Origin: CAIWXH01 sp964555675
Lineage (GTDB): Bacteria; Chloroflexota; Chloroflexia; Chloroflexales; Chloroflexaceae
Assembly: GCA_964555675.1 (NCBI GenBank)
Contig: CAZKTU010000021.1
Coordinates: 1-48,086, forward strand
DNA: 48,086 nucleotides
Reading direction: 5' to 3'
The notes below the pieces were generated by a model. The model was not told the DNA's origin. It saw nothing but the letters and a program-made list of their open reading frames with translations, and did not search any database. How positions within the stretch are numbered: position 1 is the stretch's first letter; the number at the start of each line of letters is the position of its first letter. A program made the position numbers and the translations under genes. Below, piece after piece: positions 31,325 through 40,292 of the stretch.

Positions 31325-33463
31325 TTACCTCTCTGCTGCCATAGCTGGCGGGGCCACGGCGGGTAGCCGCACGAGGAAGGTGCTGCCGGCACCCTGTCTG
31401 CTACACACCTCGATCTCGCCGCCGTGCTGCTGCACAATGCTATAGCTGATCGCCAGGCCAAGGCCTGTGCCCTGGCCGACGGGCCTGGTCGTGAAGAAGG
31501 GCTCGAAGATGTGCGGCAGCACCTCTTCGCTGATCCCCACCCCCTCGTCGCGCACCGCTACCTCGACGCTGCCCTGCTCGCCCAGGCCGGTGCTGACGCG
31601 CAGCGCGCCGCCCCCCGGCATCGCCTGGCAGCCGTTCAGGATCAGGTTCGTAAAGACCTGCTGCAGCAAGGCCGGGTTCCCCAGCACCGGGGCGAGCTGT
31701 ATCGCCAGGTTGGTGCTGAAGTCGATCTTGCGCTGCTTGAACTGATACTCGAGCAGCCCCAGGGTCGCGGCCAGCACTTCGTTGACGTCCACCGGCCGCC
31801 GCTCTTCGCCCCCGGGCTGCGCAAAGGTCAGCAGGTTGTCGATGATCAACGCGGCCCGCTTGGTAGCCGTAATGATGCGTCCCAGGCAAGTGTTGACCAG
31901 CTCGGGGTCGTCAGGGTGAGCCTGGGCGAGCTGGGCGCTTGCGGATATAATTCCGAGGGGATTGCGCACCTCGTGGCCGATGCCGCTGGCCATCACGCCC
32001 ATCGAGGCCATCTTGGCCGCCTGGAACAGCTGCGACTCGAGCCGACGCTGCTCGAGCAGATCGCGCCCCACAGCCACGATGCCGTTCACCTCGCCAAGAT
32101 CGTTCTGCAACGGCGAGAAGCGCCACGAGATCGGGATGCTCTGGCCGCTCGAGCTGACCAGGCACATCTCGTCGATCTGCCCCTGGTGCGGCCCGCTGAA
32201 GAACTGGCGCAGCAGGCTGTCCATCAGGGTCTGATCGCCCGGCGCGCAGTAGTCGCTCAGCCGACGGCCGATGGCCTGCTCTTTGGCGTAGCCCGAGACG
32301 CGCTCGGCGGCGCGGTTCCAGGTGACGATGCGCCCGCCGACGTCGGCCGAGATCACCAGGTCGCTGGCCGACTCGACGATGCTGGCCAGGTGTCGCTCGG
32401 CCCGCCGCAGCTCCTCGCTCAGCAGCTGGTGTTCGCGGAAGAGCCTGGTCGTCTGCTCAGAGAGGTCGGCCCTGTAGAGGGCGTTGGCGGTGATGTCGGC
32501 GATGTTGCTCAGCAGATGCAGGTCGTCGTGGGCGATGGCCGCGGGGCAGGCCACCCAGAGCGTGCCGATGGCGCCGCCGCCAAACATCAGCGGGATGCAC
32601 GCCACGGCCAGCCCGCTCTCGAGCGGGATGCCAGGGGCGAAGTCGACCGAGCGAGCCGGAGCGTAGCTCAGGAACGGCACGCCCGAGCGGATCACCTCGC
32701 CGCTCACTCCCGCCGCTTCGTCCAGGGTCTGGCCCGTCGTCTTGGCCCAGATCCCATCGCCGAGGGCCACCACAATCTCGCCGCCCGAGCGGCTGAGCAG
32801 GATCGCCCCGCCGGCGCAGGTCATCAGGGCCCGCACATGGGCCAGAATGATGCTCGGCATCTCGGCTCTGGTGGCCGCCCGCCGCAGGGTCCGCGACAGG
32901 TCGACGATCGACTCGATCTCGAGCTGCCGCAGCCGCTGCGCCGTGAGCCCCGTGAGCAGCACAGCCACCGCCTCGAGAAACTGCAGGTCGCCCCGCGCAA
33001 ACGAGCGGCGCCGCGCACTCACGACAGTCAGCACGCCATAGATCTGCTCCGCTGTCCCGATCGGCACGCTGACGCGCAGAGGAACGGCAGGCGCTAGATC
33101 GCGCTGCTGCTCGAGCGGGCCGGCCGCCCCCTCGACAAAGTCGGCGACCACGGAGCGCGCAGCCCGCAGAGCCGCGGCAGCGGCCGGGTCCGACGCCAGG
33201 GGGATGATCGTCTTGCCGGCCTCGCCAAGCTGATAGCCCGCGCTCGCCCGCAGGATCAGGTCGCCCGAGCCGGGCAGCTGCTCGACGATGTGACAGTGGC
33301 TCGCGTCGAGCAGGCGGGTCAGTCGGCGGGTGAGCCAGGCCATGACGTGGCCCGCGGGGTCGCCCACCGCAACACGCCGCCCGAGCTCTACTAGCAGATC
33401 CTGTCGACAGCTCTCGTGTGAATGCCGTGAACGCGCGCGACGACTAGGCGCAGCTGAGCTCAT
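31325..33463 (-). CDS. Soluble GAF-GAF-PAS histidine kinase
   Basis: 712 residues, no transmembrane helix. Order: GAF (~20-180), second GAF (~190-330), PAS (~365-480, IVESASDLVISADVGGRIVTWNRAAERVSGY), HisKA with the phosphorylated His in SGIGHEVRNPLGIISASAQ, and HATPase with N box NLILNGCQAM, VRDEGVGISEE and FFTTRPVGQGTGLGLAIS. Soluble GAF/PAS sensors read cytoplasmic ligands, redox state or light; the second GAF region shows no obvious chromophore cysteine. ATG 33463 is preferred; GTG 33499 is an in-frame alternative, and neither has a strong ribosome site. It is the partner of the adjacent response regulator. Confidence 0.93.
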   Translation of the reverse strand: MSSAAPSRRARSRHSHESCRQDLLVELGRRVAVGDPAGHVMAWLTRRLTRLLDASHCHIVEQLPGSGDLILRASAGYQLGEAGKTIIPLASDPAAAAALRAARSVVADFVEGAAGPLEQQRDLAPAVPLRVSVPIGTAEQIYGVLTVVSARRRSFARGDLQFLEAVAVLLTGLTAQRLRQLEIESIVDLSRTLRRAATRAEMPSIILAHVRALMTCAGGAILLSRSGGEIVVALGDGIWAKTTGQTLDEAAGVSGEVIRSGVPFLSYAPARSVDFAPGIPLESGLAVACIPLMFGGGAIGTLWVACPAAIAHDDLHLLSNIADITANALYRADLSEQTTRLFREHQLLSEELRRAERHLASIVESASDLVISADVGGRIVTWNRAAERVSGYAKEQAIGRRLSDYCAPGDQTLMDSLLRQFFSGPHQGQIDEMCLVSSSGQSIPISWRFSPLQNDLGEVNGIVAVGRDLLEQRRLESQLFQAAKMASMGVMASGIGHEVRNPLGIISASAQLAQAHPDDPELVNTCLGRIITATKRAALIIDNLLTFAQPGGEERRPVDVNEVLAATLGLLEYQFKQRKIDFSTNLAIQLAPVLGNPALLQQVFTNLILNGCQAMPGGGALRVSTGLGEQGSVEVAVRDEGVGISEEVLPHIFEPFFTTRPVGQGTGLGLAISYSIVQQHGGEIEVCSRQGAGSTFLVRLPAVAPPAMAAER

Positions 33464-33610
33464 AGGGGTGTCGACGTCTCTGTAGACAGGCTGCTTCACG
33501 GGGGGCAGCAGAGCGCTCGCGGTACGGTGGAGCCCGCGGAGTGACAGGGTTTGCCCAGGTACGGCTTATGCTAGCATGGCGAGGTAATTCCAGCAGCACC
33601 ATAAAGCGAC

Positions 33611-33686
33611 CGGCATGTGCCGCCCGACACGTGTCAGTGGCACATGCCGATCGCCTCGTCGCCAGTGCGTAAACAGCCGAGCTGTT
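33611..33686 (-). terminator. Inverted repeats between the HEXXH peptidase and kinase genes
   Basis: CGGCATGTGCC (33611-33621) pairs with GGCACATGCCG (33639-33649) around the palindrome GACACGTGTC (33626-33635). A second hairpin, AACAGC-CGA-GCTGTT, lies at 33672-33686. Both fall 3' of the peptidase MA-like gene. No T tract follows, so either terminator or regulator-binding role is possible. Confidence 0.4.
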
Positions 33687-33716
33687 GGGTCATGGGAGGG
33701 CCGGGGAGGGCGGCGC

Positions 33717-35147
33717 CTACCAGACCTCGGCGGGCCGCGCGAAGAAGCGCGCCAGCAGGCTAAAGATGATCCCGACGCCGCCGGCCAGTAGCAGGGCCAG
33801 GCCGAGGAGGCGCTGGCGCTGGTCGAGCCCGGCCCGCAGGCTGAGGGCGTTGTCGAGCCGCGCATCGTCGCCGAGGGCGGCGAACTCGCCGGCGGCGACG
33901 TCGGCGGCGGCGCGGGCCTGGGGGTAGCGCATGGCGCGGGCCAGGGCGTCGGCCTGGGCCAGGCTATCGGTCGCCCGCAGACCTCTGGCCGCCCGCTCCT
34001 CGTAGATCGCCAGCACCTCGGCCTGCCTGGCATCGCCGAGGGCCCCGTAGAGGGTGCGGGCGTCGGCCACCAGGGCGCCGGCCCGCTCGTAGTCGGCCTG
34101 CTCGAGGGCCTGCCGCGCGCTCTCGGCCAACTGCTCGGCCCGCATGCCCGCCTCGCTGCGCTCGAGGAGGGTCTCTGCCTCGGCGATCAGCTCGGCCGGC
34201 TGGGTGTCGGCCTGCTTCTGCAGCCACTCGATGCCCTGGCGCAGCTCCTCGGCCGCGGCGGCGTAGTTGCCCTGCTCGACCAGGCCCCTGGCGAAGCCCA
34301 GATCGTAGGCCGTCAGGGCGCTGCGCCTGTACCCGCCGTCGAGGTAGCTGGGCAGCCAGTCGAGCCAGGCCGCCTCGAGCACCGCCGGCGAGACCGCGTA
34401 GGTCCGCTCGAGGGCCGAGCGGTAGCCGCTGCTACGGGCGGTGATGGCCAGGAACTCGCGCAGCTTCGCAAAGCCGTCCCGCTCGACCAGGAAGGCCACC
34501 ACCGAGAGGGTCTGGGGGTAGCTCACCTGGGGCGCGCTATAGATCTGCTCGCGCTCGTCGAAGGCGCTCCAGGGCAGCAAGAGGCCCTGGTCGCGGGCGT
34601 CGCGCAAGGAGAGGATACGGCGCTCGAGCTCGGGCGAGGGGCGCTCCATATATTGGGCCACGCCCTCCTGAAAGCCTGTATTGAGCCTGTTGCCGCTCAG
34701 GTCGCCGGCGACAATATGGGTCAGCTCGTGGCGGACGTTATTGCGCACCTCCTCATCGCTCTGCTGGGCGGTGCGCTCGACGATGATCACCAGCTCGCGG
34801 CGGCGGAAGTCGGCGTGGGCGACCACCCCGGGCACATTACGCGCGAGCGGATTGACCTGGTAGTAGTCCTCGCTGGTCGGGTAGAGGCGTAGCGTGAGGG
34901 GGGTCGCGGTGCGAAAGCTCAGGGCGGCGGCGATCTCTTCGTAGATCTCGTCGGCCCAGCCGGCGTAGCGCTCGGCCTCGGCCTCGCCGCCGGGGGCGTA
35001 GAGGATCGTAAAATTCGCCGTTGGGCGCTCGCGCCAGTCGATGGCGCTCTGGGCGGCGGCGGGCGCCACACAGACCAGCGCGCCGATCAGGGCGGCCAGG
35101 GCGACGGCCCAGAGCCGGGCCGGGCGATACAGGGTCAGGCGCTTCAT
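33717..35147 (-). CDS. Secreted peptidase MA-like HEXXH metallopeptidase with C-terminal membrane helix
   Basis: 476 residues. A signal peptide (~1-33, AVALAALIGALVCVAPAAAQ) is followed by a peptidase MA-like domain with the zinc motif HELTH at 140-144 and the downstream GFQEGVAQYME glutamate (~161). The second half (~290-430) is a run of helical, TPR-like repeats (AAAAEELRQGIEWLQ, QALEQADYERAGALVADARTLY). A terminal membrane helix (LLGLALLLAGGVGIIFSLLARFF) would anchor it to the outer face. The substrate is unknown. It starts at ATG 35147; ppk lies upstream on the same strand. Confidence 0.88.
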   Translation of the reverse strand: MKRLTLYRPARLWAVALAALIGALVCVAPAAAQSAIDWRERPTANFTILYAPGGEAEAERYAGWADEIYEEIAAALSFRTATPLTLRLYPTSEDYYQVNPLARNVPGVVAHADFRRRELVIIVERTAQQSDEEVRNNVRHELTHIVAGDLSGNRLNTGFQEGVAQYMERPSPELERRILSLRDARDQGLLLPWSAFDEREQIYSAPQVSYPQTLSVVAFLVERDGFAKLREFLAITARSSGYRSALERTYAVSPAVLEAAWLDWLPSYLDGGYRRSALTAYDLGFARGLVEQGNYAAAAEELRQGIEWLQKQADTQPAELIAEAETLLERSEAGMRAEQLAESARQALEQADYERAGALVADARTLYGALGDARQAEVLAIYEERAARGLRATDSLAQADALARAMRYPQARAAADVAAGEFAALGDDARLDNALSLRAGLDQRQRLLGLALLLAGGVGIIFSLLARFFARPAEVW

Positions 35148-35252
35148 GCCTTCAGTCTACCAGATCCGCACCGCGGGCGCAGCTAAGATTCAGCTGAGGA
35201 GGACCCGACCCCCGGCAGATCCAGGGCGATGAACAGGCTCATGGGTGCGTGC

Positions 35253-37364
35253 TCAGCGGTCGGGGATCATGCGCGACGGGCGCTGGCTGTCGACCGGCTC
35301 GTCGCCGAGGGGGGTGAGCCGCACGTAGCTGCCGTCGGGGCGCAGGACGCGCGCCCTCGTATTGTCGCGCAGATAGAGCTCGAGCAGATTCTCGCGCACG
35401 AAGCGGGCCAGGGCCGGGTCCTCGAGGGGGAACAGCTCCTCGACGCGCCGGTCGAGGTTGCGCTCCATCAGGTCGGCGCTGCCGAGGTAGAGATCGGCGG
35501 CCCCGCCGTTGTGGAAGTAGTAGATCCGATGATGCTCGAGGAAGGGTCCCACGATGCTGCGGACGTGGATATTCTCGCTCATGCCGAGCACCCCGGGGCG
35601 CAGGCCGCACATGCCGCGGATGATCAGGTCGACCCGCACGCCGGCCTGCGAGGCCCTGTAGAGGGCGTCGATCATCTCGAGGTCGACCAGGGCGTTCATC
35701 TTGAAGATCAGGCGGCCGTTGCCCGTGATCGCCTGGTGGCCAATCTCGCGCTCGATCAGCTCGAGCAGGCGGCGCCGCATGGTCACGGGGGCGACCAGCA
35801 GCTTGCGGTAACTGTCGAGGCGACCGTAGGCCGTCAGCGCGTTAAAGAGCTCGACCACATCGGCGGTAATCTCTTCGTCGCAGGTCAGCAGGCCAAGGTC
35901 GGTGTAGACGCGCGCGGTGCCGGCGTTATAGTTGCCGGTGCCGAGGTGGGCATAGCAGCGGATGCCCTCCTGCTCCTGGCGCACCACCAGGGCCAGCTTG
36001 GCGTGAACCTTCAGGCCGACCAGACCGTAGACGACATGGACGCCCGCGGCCTCCATGGCCCTGGCCCAGATAATATTATTCTCTTCGTCGAAGCGCGCCT
36101 TGAGCTCGACGACGGCCGTCACCTGCTTGCCCTGTTCACGGGCGTGCATCAGAGCCTTCACGATCGGCGAGTTGCTGCCGACCCTGTAGAGGGTCTGCTT
36201 GATCGCCAGCACCTGATCATCCTCGGCGGCGGCGTTGATGAAGTCGATCACCGGCGAGAAGGAGTGATAGGGGTGATGCAGCAAAATATCCCCGGCGCGG
36301 ATGACCTCGAAGATGTCGGCCCCGCCCCGCAGAGCGACGGGCAGCACCGGCACGTGGGGATGATCCTTGAGGTCAGGCCGGTCGAGCCTGGTCAGGGCCA
36401 TAAGGTCGGCCAGGCCAAGGGGGCCGCGCACCGTATAGAGATCGTTGGGGTCGATCTTCAGGTTGGTGAGCAAGAGGTTCGCGATACGCTCGGGCATCGA
36501 GCTGTCGACCGTGAGCCGCACCACCTCGCCGAAGCGGCGCTGCCGCACGCCCTGCTCGATCGTCTCGAGCAGATCGTCGGCCTCGTCCTCCTCGATCTCC
36601 ATATCGGCGTTGCGCGTGACCCGGAAGGGGTAGCTCTCGACCACCTGCACGCCGGGGAAGAGGGCCCCAAGGTGCGCCGCAATCACCTGCTCGAGCCAGA
36701 CGAAGCAGGCCTGACGCCCGGCGGGCAGATCGCTCGGGAGATCGCAGAGGTCGGGCGGGAGGGCCACCAGGCGCGGCAGCACCTCGGGCACCTTGACGCG
36801 GGCGAACAGCTCGCCCTTCTCGCGGTCCTGGATCACCACGGCCAGATTCAGGCTGAGGTTCGAGATAAAGGGGAAGGGCCGGCTGCTGTCGAAGGCCAGC
36901 GGCGTGAGGACCGGGAAGACCTGGCGCTGAAAATAGTCGCGCACCCACTCGCGCTGCCGCTTATTGAGCTCGCGGTAGCCGTAGAGATGGACACCCTGCC
37001 CGCGCAGCGACGGCAACAGGTCGTTCAGCAGCAAGTTGCGCTCTTCTTCGAGGGCGGGCAACAAGGCGCGCCGCACCGCGGCCAGCTGCTCGGTGGGGGT
37101 CAGGCCATCGGGCGACTGCTTCTGAACCCCCGCGCTGATCTGCTGCTTGATGCCGCTGACGCGGATCATAAAGAATTCGTCCAGGTTCGAAGCCCAGATC
37201 GCCAGAAACTTCACCCGCTCGAGCAGGGGGTTACTGGTATCAAAGGCCTCGTCGATCACCCGGCGATTAAACTCGAGCCAACTCAGCTCGCGATTAAGGT
37301 AGGGCGATCTGAGGGGCATCTGCACCTCGGCAGCCTCGTCGTGCTGCTGATCCTGGACGGTCAT
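35253..37364 (-). CDS. ppk1: Polyphosphate kinase 1
   Basis: 703 residues. It makes inorganic polyphosphate from ATP and can run in reverse. The N-terminal domain begins YLNRELSWLEFNRRVIDEA and contains FLAIWASNLDEFFMIRV. Central motifs are LLHHPYHSFSPVIDFI, IKQTLYRVGSNSPIV and VVELKARFDEENNI. The autophosphorylated His lies in CYAHLGTGNYN, and the second phospholipase-D-like half ends with IHVRSIVGPFLEHHRIYYF and LGSADLMERNLDRRVE. ATG 37364 has GAGGAG upstream. A good promoter lies at 37409-37437. Confidence 0.97.
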   Translation of the reverse strand: MTVQDQQHDEAAEVQMPLRSPYLNRELSWLEFNRRVIDEAFDTSNPLLERVKFLAIWASNLDEFFMIRVSGIKQQISAGVQKQSPDGLTPTEQLAAVRRALLPALEEERNLLLNDLLPSLRGQGVHLYGYRELNKRQREWVRDYFQRQVFPVLTPLAFDSSRPFPFISNLSLNLAVVIQDREKGELFARVKVPEVLPRLVALPPDLCDLPSDLPAGRQACFVWLEQVIAAHLGALFPGVQVVESYPFRVTRNADMEIEEDEADDLLETIEQGVRQRRFGEVVRLTVDSSMPERIANLLLTNLKIDPNDLYTVRGPLGLADLMALTRLDRPDLKDHPHVPVLPVALRGGADIFEVIRAGDILLHHPYHSFSPVIDFINAAAEDDQVLAIKQTLYRVGSNSPIVKALMHAREQGKQVTAVVELKARFDEENNIIWARAMEAAGVHVVYGLVGLKVHAKLALVVRQEQEGIRCYAHLGTGNYNAGTARVYTDLGLLTCDEEITADVVELFNALTAYGRLDSYRKLLVAPVTMRRRLLELIEREIGHQAITGNGRLIFKMNALVDLEMIDALYRASQAGVRVDLIIRGMCGLRPGVLGMSENIHVRSIVGPFLEHHRIYYFHNGGAADLYLGSADLMERNLDRRVEELFPLEDPALARFVRENLLELYLRDNTRARVLRPDGSYVRLTPLGDEPVDSQRPSRMIPDR

Positions 37365-37408
37365 GGCAGCTCCTCAGATTACCAAATTGTCATCAAAAGG
37401 TAAACAGT

Positions 37409-37437
37409 AGTATATCAAGGAGCGCGAGGTTCGGCAA
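37409..37437 (-). promoter_or_regulatory. ppk1 promoter
   Basis: On the minus strand: TTGCCG (37437-37432), 17-base spacer, TATACT (37414-37409), 45 bases before the start codon. Confidence 0.65.
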
Positions 37438-37547
37438 GTGACCGTGTCGCGGCAAATCAAAGCCCCTGAGCCGTTCATGTAGACAGCTGACTCAGATCGC
37501 GAACCATACCCCGCCGCGGCCCTGCCGCCCCGCCACAGGAGCTTGCG

Positions 37548-38450
37548 ATGGTGCGAGAGCAAGATACTATTCTGATCGTCGAGGACGACCCGACGATCGG
37601 CCGCCTTCTTGAGATCCACCTGGCCAAGGAGGGCTACGGCGTGATGCGGGCAACCCGCGGGCGCGAGGCCCTCGAGATCTGTCAGGCCACGCCACCCGAC
37701 CTGATTGTGCTCGACGTGCGGCTGCCCGATATCAGCGGCTACGAGGTGGGCATGGCCCTCAGGGCCGCCCCGGACACCCAGAATATTCCGATCGTGGTGC
37801 TGACGGCCTTCAGCGAGCGCTCGAGCCGTCTGACCGCCCACAATCTGCTGCGCGCCGACTACTTTCTCGGCAAGCCCTTCGACATCGAAGAGCTCTCCTC
37901 GGTCATCCGCAATCAGCTGAGTGAAGGCCGCCGCCGCGGCCAGTTCCACCCCGTCACCAACCTGCCCACAGGCGAACTGGTCAACGCCCAGCTCCGCGAG
38001 CTCCTCAGCGCCGAGCGCTGGACCCTGGCCCTGATCAGGATCAACGGCTTCGAGCAGTTCACCCAGCACTATGGCGTCGTGGTCGGCGAGGACGTCCTGA
38101 AGTTCACCGCCCTGCTGCTCTGTGATGTTGTGCGCAAGTATGGCGAGCCGGGGGACTTCGTCGGCCAGATGGTGGTGGGCCCCTACTTTATGATCATCTC
38201 GCGACCGGATCAGATCGAGGCGATTGCCGCCGAGCTGACCGCGCGCTTCGACGCCGATGTCAAGCTGCACTACGGCTACCGCGACATCCAGGCCGGCAGC
38301 GCGCCCGAGATGGCCCTCTCGGTGGCCGTGGTGTCCGCCGACGACGGCCCCTTCGCCGATATCAGGCAGCTCACCGAGACCGCCGAGGCCCTGCTCCCCC
38401 ATGGCCCTCGCCTGGGCACTAGCCAGAGCCTCATCGCCAGGCGCGCCTAA
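37548..38450 (+). CDS. Response regulator with degenerate GGDEF-like output domain
   Basis: 300 residues. Receiver domain: acidic EDDPT, phosphoacceptor Asp56 in LIVLDVRLPDISG, Thr86, Lys109 in FLGKPF. Residues ~135-285 resemble a GGDEF domain (HPVTNLPTGELVNAQL like DPLTGLPNR; ALIRINGFEQFTQHYG like DID.FK..ND), but the active-site GGDEF is replaced by VVGPYFMII, so no cyclase activity is expected. It may act as an effector-free signalling platform. ATG 37548 has AGGAG upstream. It is divergent from ppk1 with a 183-base gap. Confidence 0.88.
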   Translation: MVREQDTILIVEDDPTIGRLLEIHLAKEGYGVMRATRGREALEICQATPPDLIVLDVRLPDISGYEVGMALRAAPDTQNIPIVVLTAFSERSSRLTAHNLLRADYFLGKPFDIEELSSVIRNQLSEGRRRGQFHPVTNLPTGELVNAQLRELLSAERWTLALIRINGFEQFTQHYGVVVGEDVLKFTALLLCDVVRKYGEPGDFVGQMVVGPYFMIISRPDQIEAIAAELTARFDADVKLHYGYRDIQAGSAPEMALSVAVVSADDGPFADIRQLTETAEALLPHGPRLGTSQSLIARRA

Positions 38451-38586
38451 CCACTCGCCAACTCTGCCCACGGCGGCTCCTGCGTTCCTTTGGCTCGCCG
38501 CCGAGCTCCTCGCCCGTCCGGCCACCGGTCGGCATAGAACGTGCTTCTAGCCCGGCCAGAGAGCATAGGCTGGAAGGAGCACGACA

Positions 38587-39444
38587 ATGACGCAGCGAGG
38601 CTACACAGGCGAGGGGCCGCAGCAGGTCGCGCAGGAGGCCGCGGGCGAGGCGGCCAGCCACCCGTGGGTGAAGGGGCTGGCCCGCGTAGGTCTGGCCGCG
38701 ATCGGCCTGGTCTACATTCTAGTCGGAGTGCTGGCCTTGCGGATCGCCGCCGGCCCAGGCGGCGAGGCGACGCCCGACCAGCAGACGGCGCTCGAGCAGA
38801 TCCGGGGCACCCCCCTCGGGCCCTTCATCCTGGCGGCCGTCGCCCTGGGCCTATTCGGCTATACCATCTGGCGCCTCGCCGAGGCCTTCGCCGATCTTGA
38901 GGGCGAGGGCTCGGACGCCAGTGGGCTCGGCAAGCGGGCGAGCCACGCCCTGAGCGGTCTGGTCTACGGCGCTCTGGGCGTCCAGGCGGCGCGCCTCGCC
39001 CTCGGCATGGGCGGCTCGGGCGAGGGCCAGCAAGAGTGGACAGCCCGCCTGATGGGCCTGCCTCTGGGGCGCTGGCTGGTGGGCCTGGCGGGCGCAGTCG
39101 TGATCGGCTACGGGGCCTACCAGCTCTACGAGGCCTGGACGAAGAAGTACCGCGAGCGCCTCTCCTACGGCTCGATGAGCGCCGTCGAGCGCCGCTGGAT
39201 CGACCCCGTGAGCACGGCGGGCCTGGTCGCCCACGCCGTCGTACTCGGCCTGACCGGCCTCTTCCTCATCCAGGCCGCCCTGCGCTTCAACCCCGAGGAG
39301 GCCCAGGGGCTCAGTGGGGCCCTCGCCGAGCTGGCCCGGCAGCCCTTCGGCCCGTGGCTCCTCGGCGCCGTGGCCCTCGGCCTGGTCGGCTATGGGGTCT
39401 ACAAGTTGGCCCAGGCGCGCTATCATCGCGTGCTCGCCCGCTGA
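38587..39444 (+). CDS. DUF1206 membrane protein
   Basis: 285 residues with three repeats of a two-helix unit (six transmembrane segments): LARVGLAAIGLVYILVGVLAL / FILAAVALGLFGYTIWRLAEAFAD; ASHALSGLVYGALGVQAARLALG / WLVGLAGAVVIGYGAYQLYEAW; VSTAGLVAHAVVLGLTGLFLIQAA / WLLGAVALGLVGYGVYKLAQARYHRV. This matches DUF1206 proteins, whose function is unknown. AAGGAG lies before ATG 38587. The 3' end is 10 bases from convergent surE. Confidence 0.92.
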   Translation: MTQRGYTGEGPQQVAQEAAGEAASHPWVKGLARVGLAAIGLVYILVGVLALRIAAGPGGEATPDQQTALEQIRGTPLGPFILAAVALGLFGYTIWRLAEAFADLEGEGSDASGLGKRASHALSGLVYGALGVQAARLALGMGGSGEGQQEWTARLMGLPLGRWLVGLAGAVVIGYGAYQLYEAWTKKYRERLSYGSMSAVERRWIDPVSTAGLVAHAVVLGLTGLFLIQAALRFNPEEAQGLSGALAELARQPFGPWLLGAVALGLVGYGVYKLAQARYHRVLAR

Positions 39445-39454
39445 GCTCGCCGTC

Positions 39455-40219
39455 CTACTCCTCCACTCCCCACCCGCGCAGCTCTTCGAGCCAGCGGTGG
39501 CTGGTCAGATCCATATGGGCCGGGGTGAGACTGACATAGCCCTCGGCGACCGCGGCGACGTCGGTGCCCTCCTCGGCGTGGTCCTCGGGCTCTGAGCCGT
39601 CGATCCAGTAGTAGGGGCGACCGCGCGGGTCGTGGCGCAGCACCAGCTCGTCGCGGTACGAGCGACGGCCGAGGCGGGCGACGCGGATGCCGTGGACCTC
39701 CTCGGGGGGGCGGGCCGGGACGTTGAGGTTGAGCAGGATGCCCGGGGGGAGCCCGTGCTCGGCCACCTTCGCCACCAGGCGCACCACCGCGGCCTGGGCC
39801 GCCCGGAAGTCCCAGGGCCCCTCCTTCGCGCGCAGCTGCGAGACGGCAATGCCGGGCACCCCGAAGACAATCCCCTCCATCGCGGCGGCCACGGTGCCCG
39901 AGTAGAGCAGGTCGGTGCCCAGGTTGGCGCCCAGGTTGATGCCCGACACCACCAGGTCGGGCTTGCGCGGCAGCAGACCCATGATCGCGAGGGCTACACA
40001 GTCGGCGGGCGTCCCGTCGCAGATCAGGGCCGGGCTCCCGTCGGGCAGCGCCCCCTCCCAGGCTCTGAGCGGATCGAACAGCTTGCGGTAGTGGCCCGCG
40101 GCGCTCCAGTTGCGGTCGGGCGCGACGACCACCGTCTCGCCGACCCCGCTCAGGGCCGAGCGCAAGGCCGCCAGCCCCTCGCTCTGGTAGCCGTCATCGT
40201 TCGTGACCAGGATATACAT
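39455..40219 (-). CDS. surE: 5'/3'-nucleotidase SurE
   Basis: 254 residues. Metal ligands are Asp8 and Asp9 in ILVTNDDGYQSEG; further motifs are VVVAPDRNWSAAGH, the DGTPADCVALAI loop, VVSGINLGANLGTDLLYSGTVAAAMEG and GIAVSQ. It hydrolyses nucleoside monophosphates and sometimes polyphosphate. ATG 40219 follows GAGAGGT; longer upstream reading adds no family residues. A fused C-terminal portion (YYWIDGSEPEDHAEEGTDVAAVAEGYVSLTPAHMDLT) is standard SurE. Confidence 0.96.
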   Translation of the reverse strand: MYILVTNDDGYQSEGLAALRSALSGVGETVVVAPDRNWSAAGHYRKLFDPLRAWEGALPDGSPALICDGTPADCVALAIMGLLPRKPDLVVSGINLGANLGTDLLYSGTVAAAMEGIVFGVPGIAVSQLRAKEGPWDFRAAQAAVVRLVAKVAEHGLPPGILLNLNVPARPPEEVHGIRVARLGRRSYRDELVLRHDPRGRPYYWIDGSEPEDHAEEGTDVAAVAEGYVSLTPAHMDLTSHRWLEELRGWGVEE

Positions 40220-40239
40220 ACCTCTCCCTAGAAACAAGC

Positions 40240-40272
40240 AGGCGTGAGGCAGCCGTAGGTCGCCTCACGCCT
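40240..40272 (-). terminator. Hairpin after the VWA gene
   Basis: AGGCGTGAGGC (40240-40250) pairs exactly with GCCTCACGCCT (40262-40272), 20 bases downstream of the VWA stop and upstream of surE. Confidence 0.55.
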
Positions 40273-40292
40273 CATGCCGCTCGCCGCGCGCC

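Noticed and set aside
35229..37403. 724-codon frame antisense to ppk1, and similar frames antisense to the SARP gene (6244-7965) and surE/VWA
   Set aside because: Composition is biased, no conserved motifs, no ribosome site; the opposite strand has unmistakable families.
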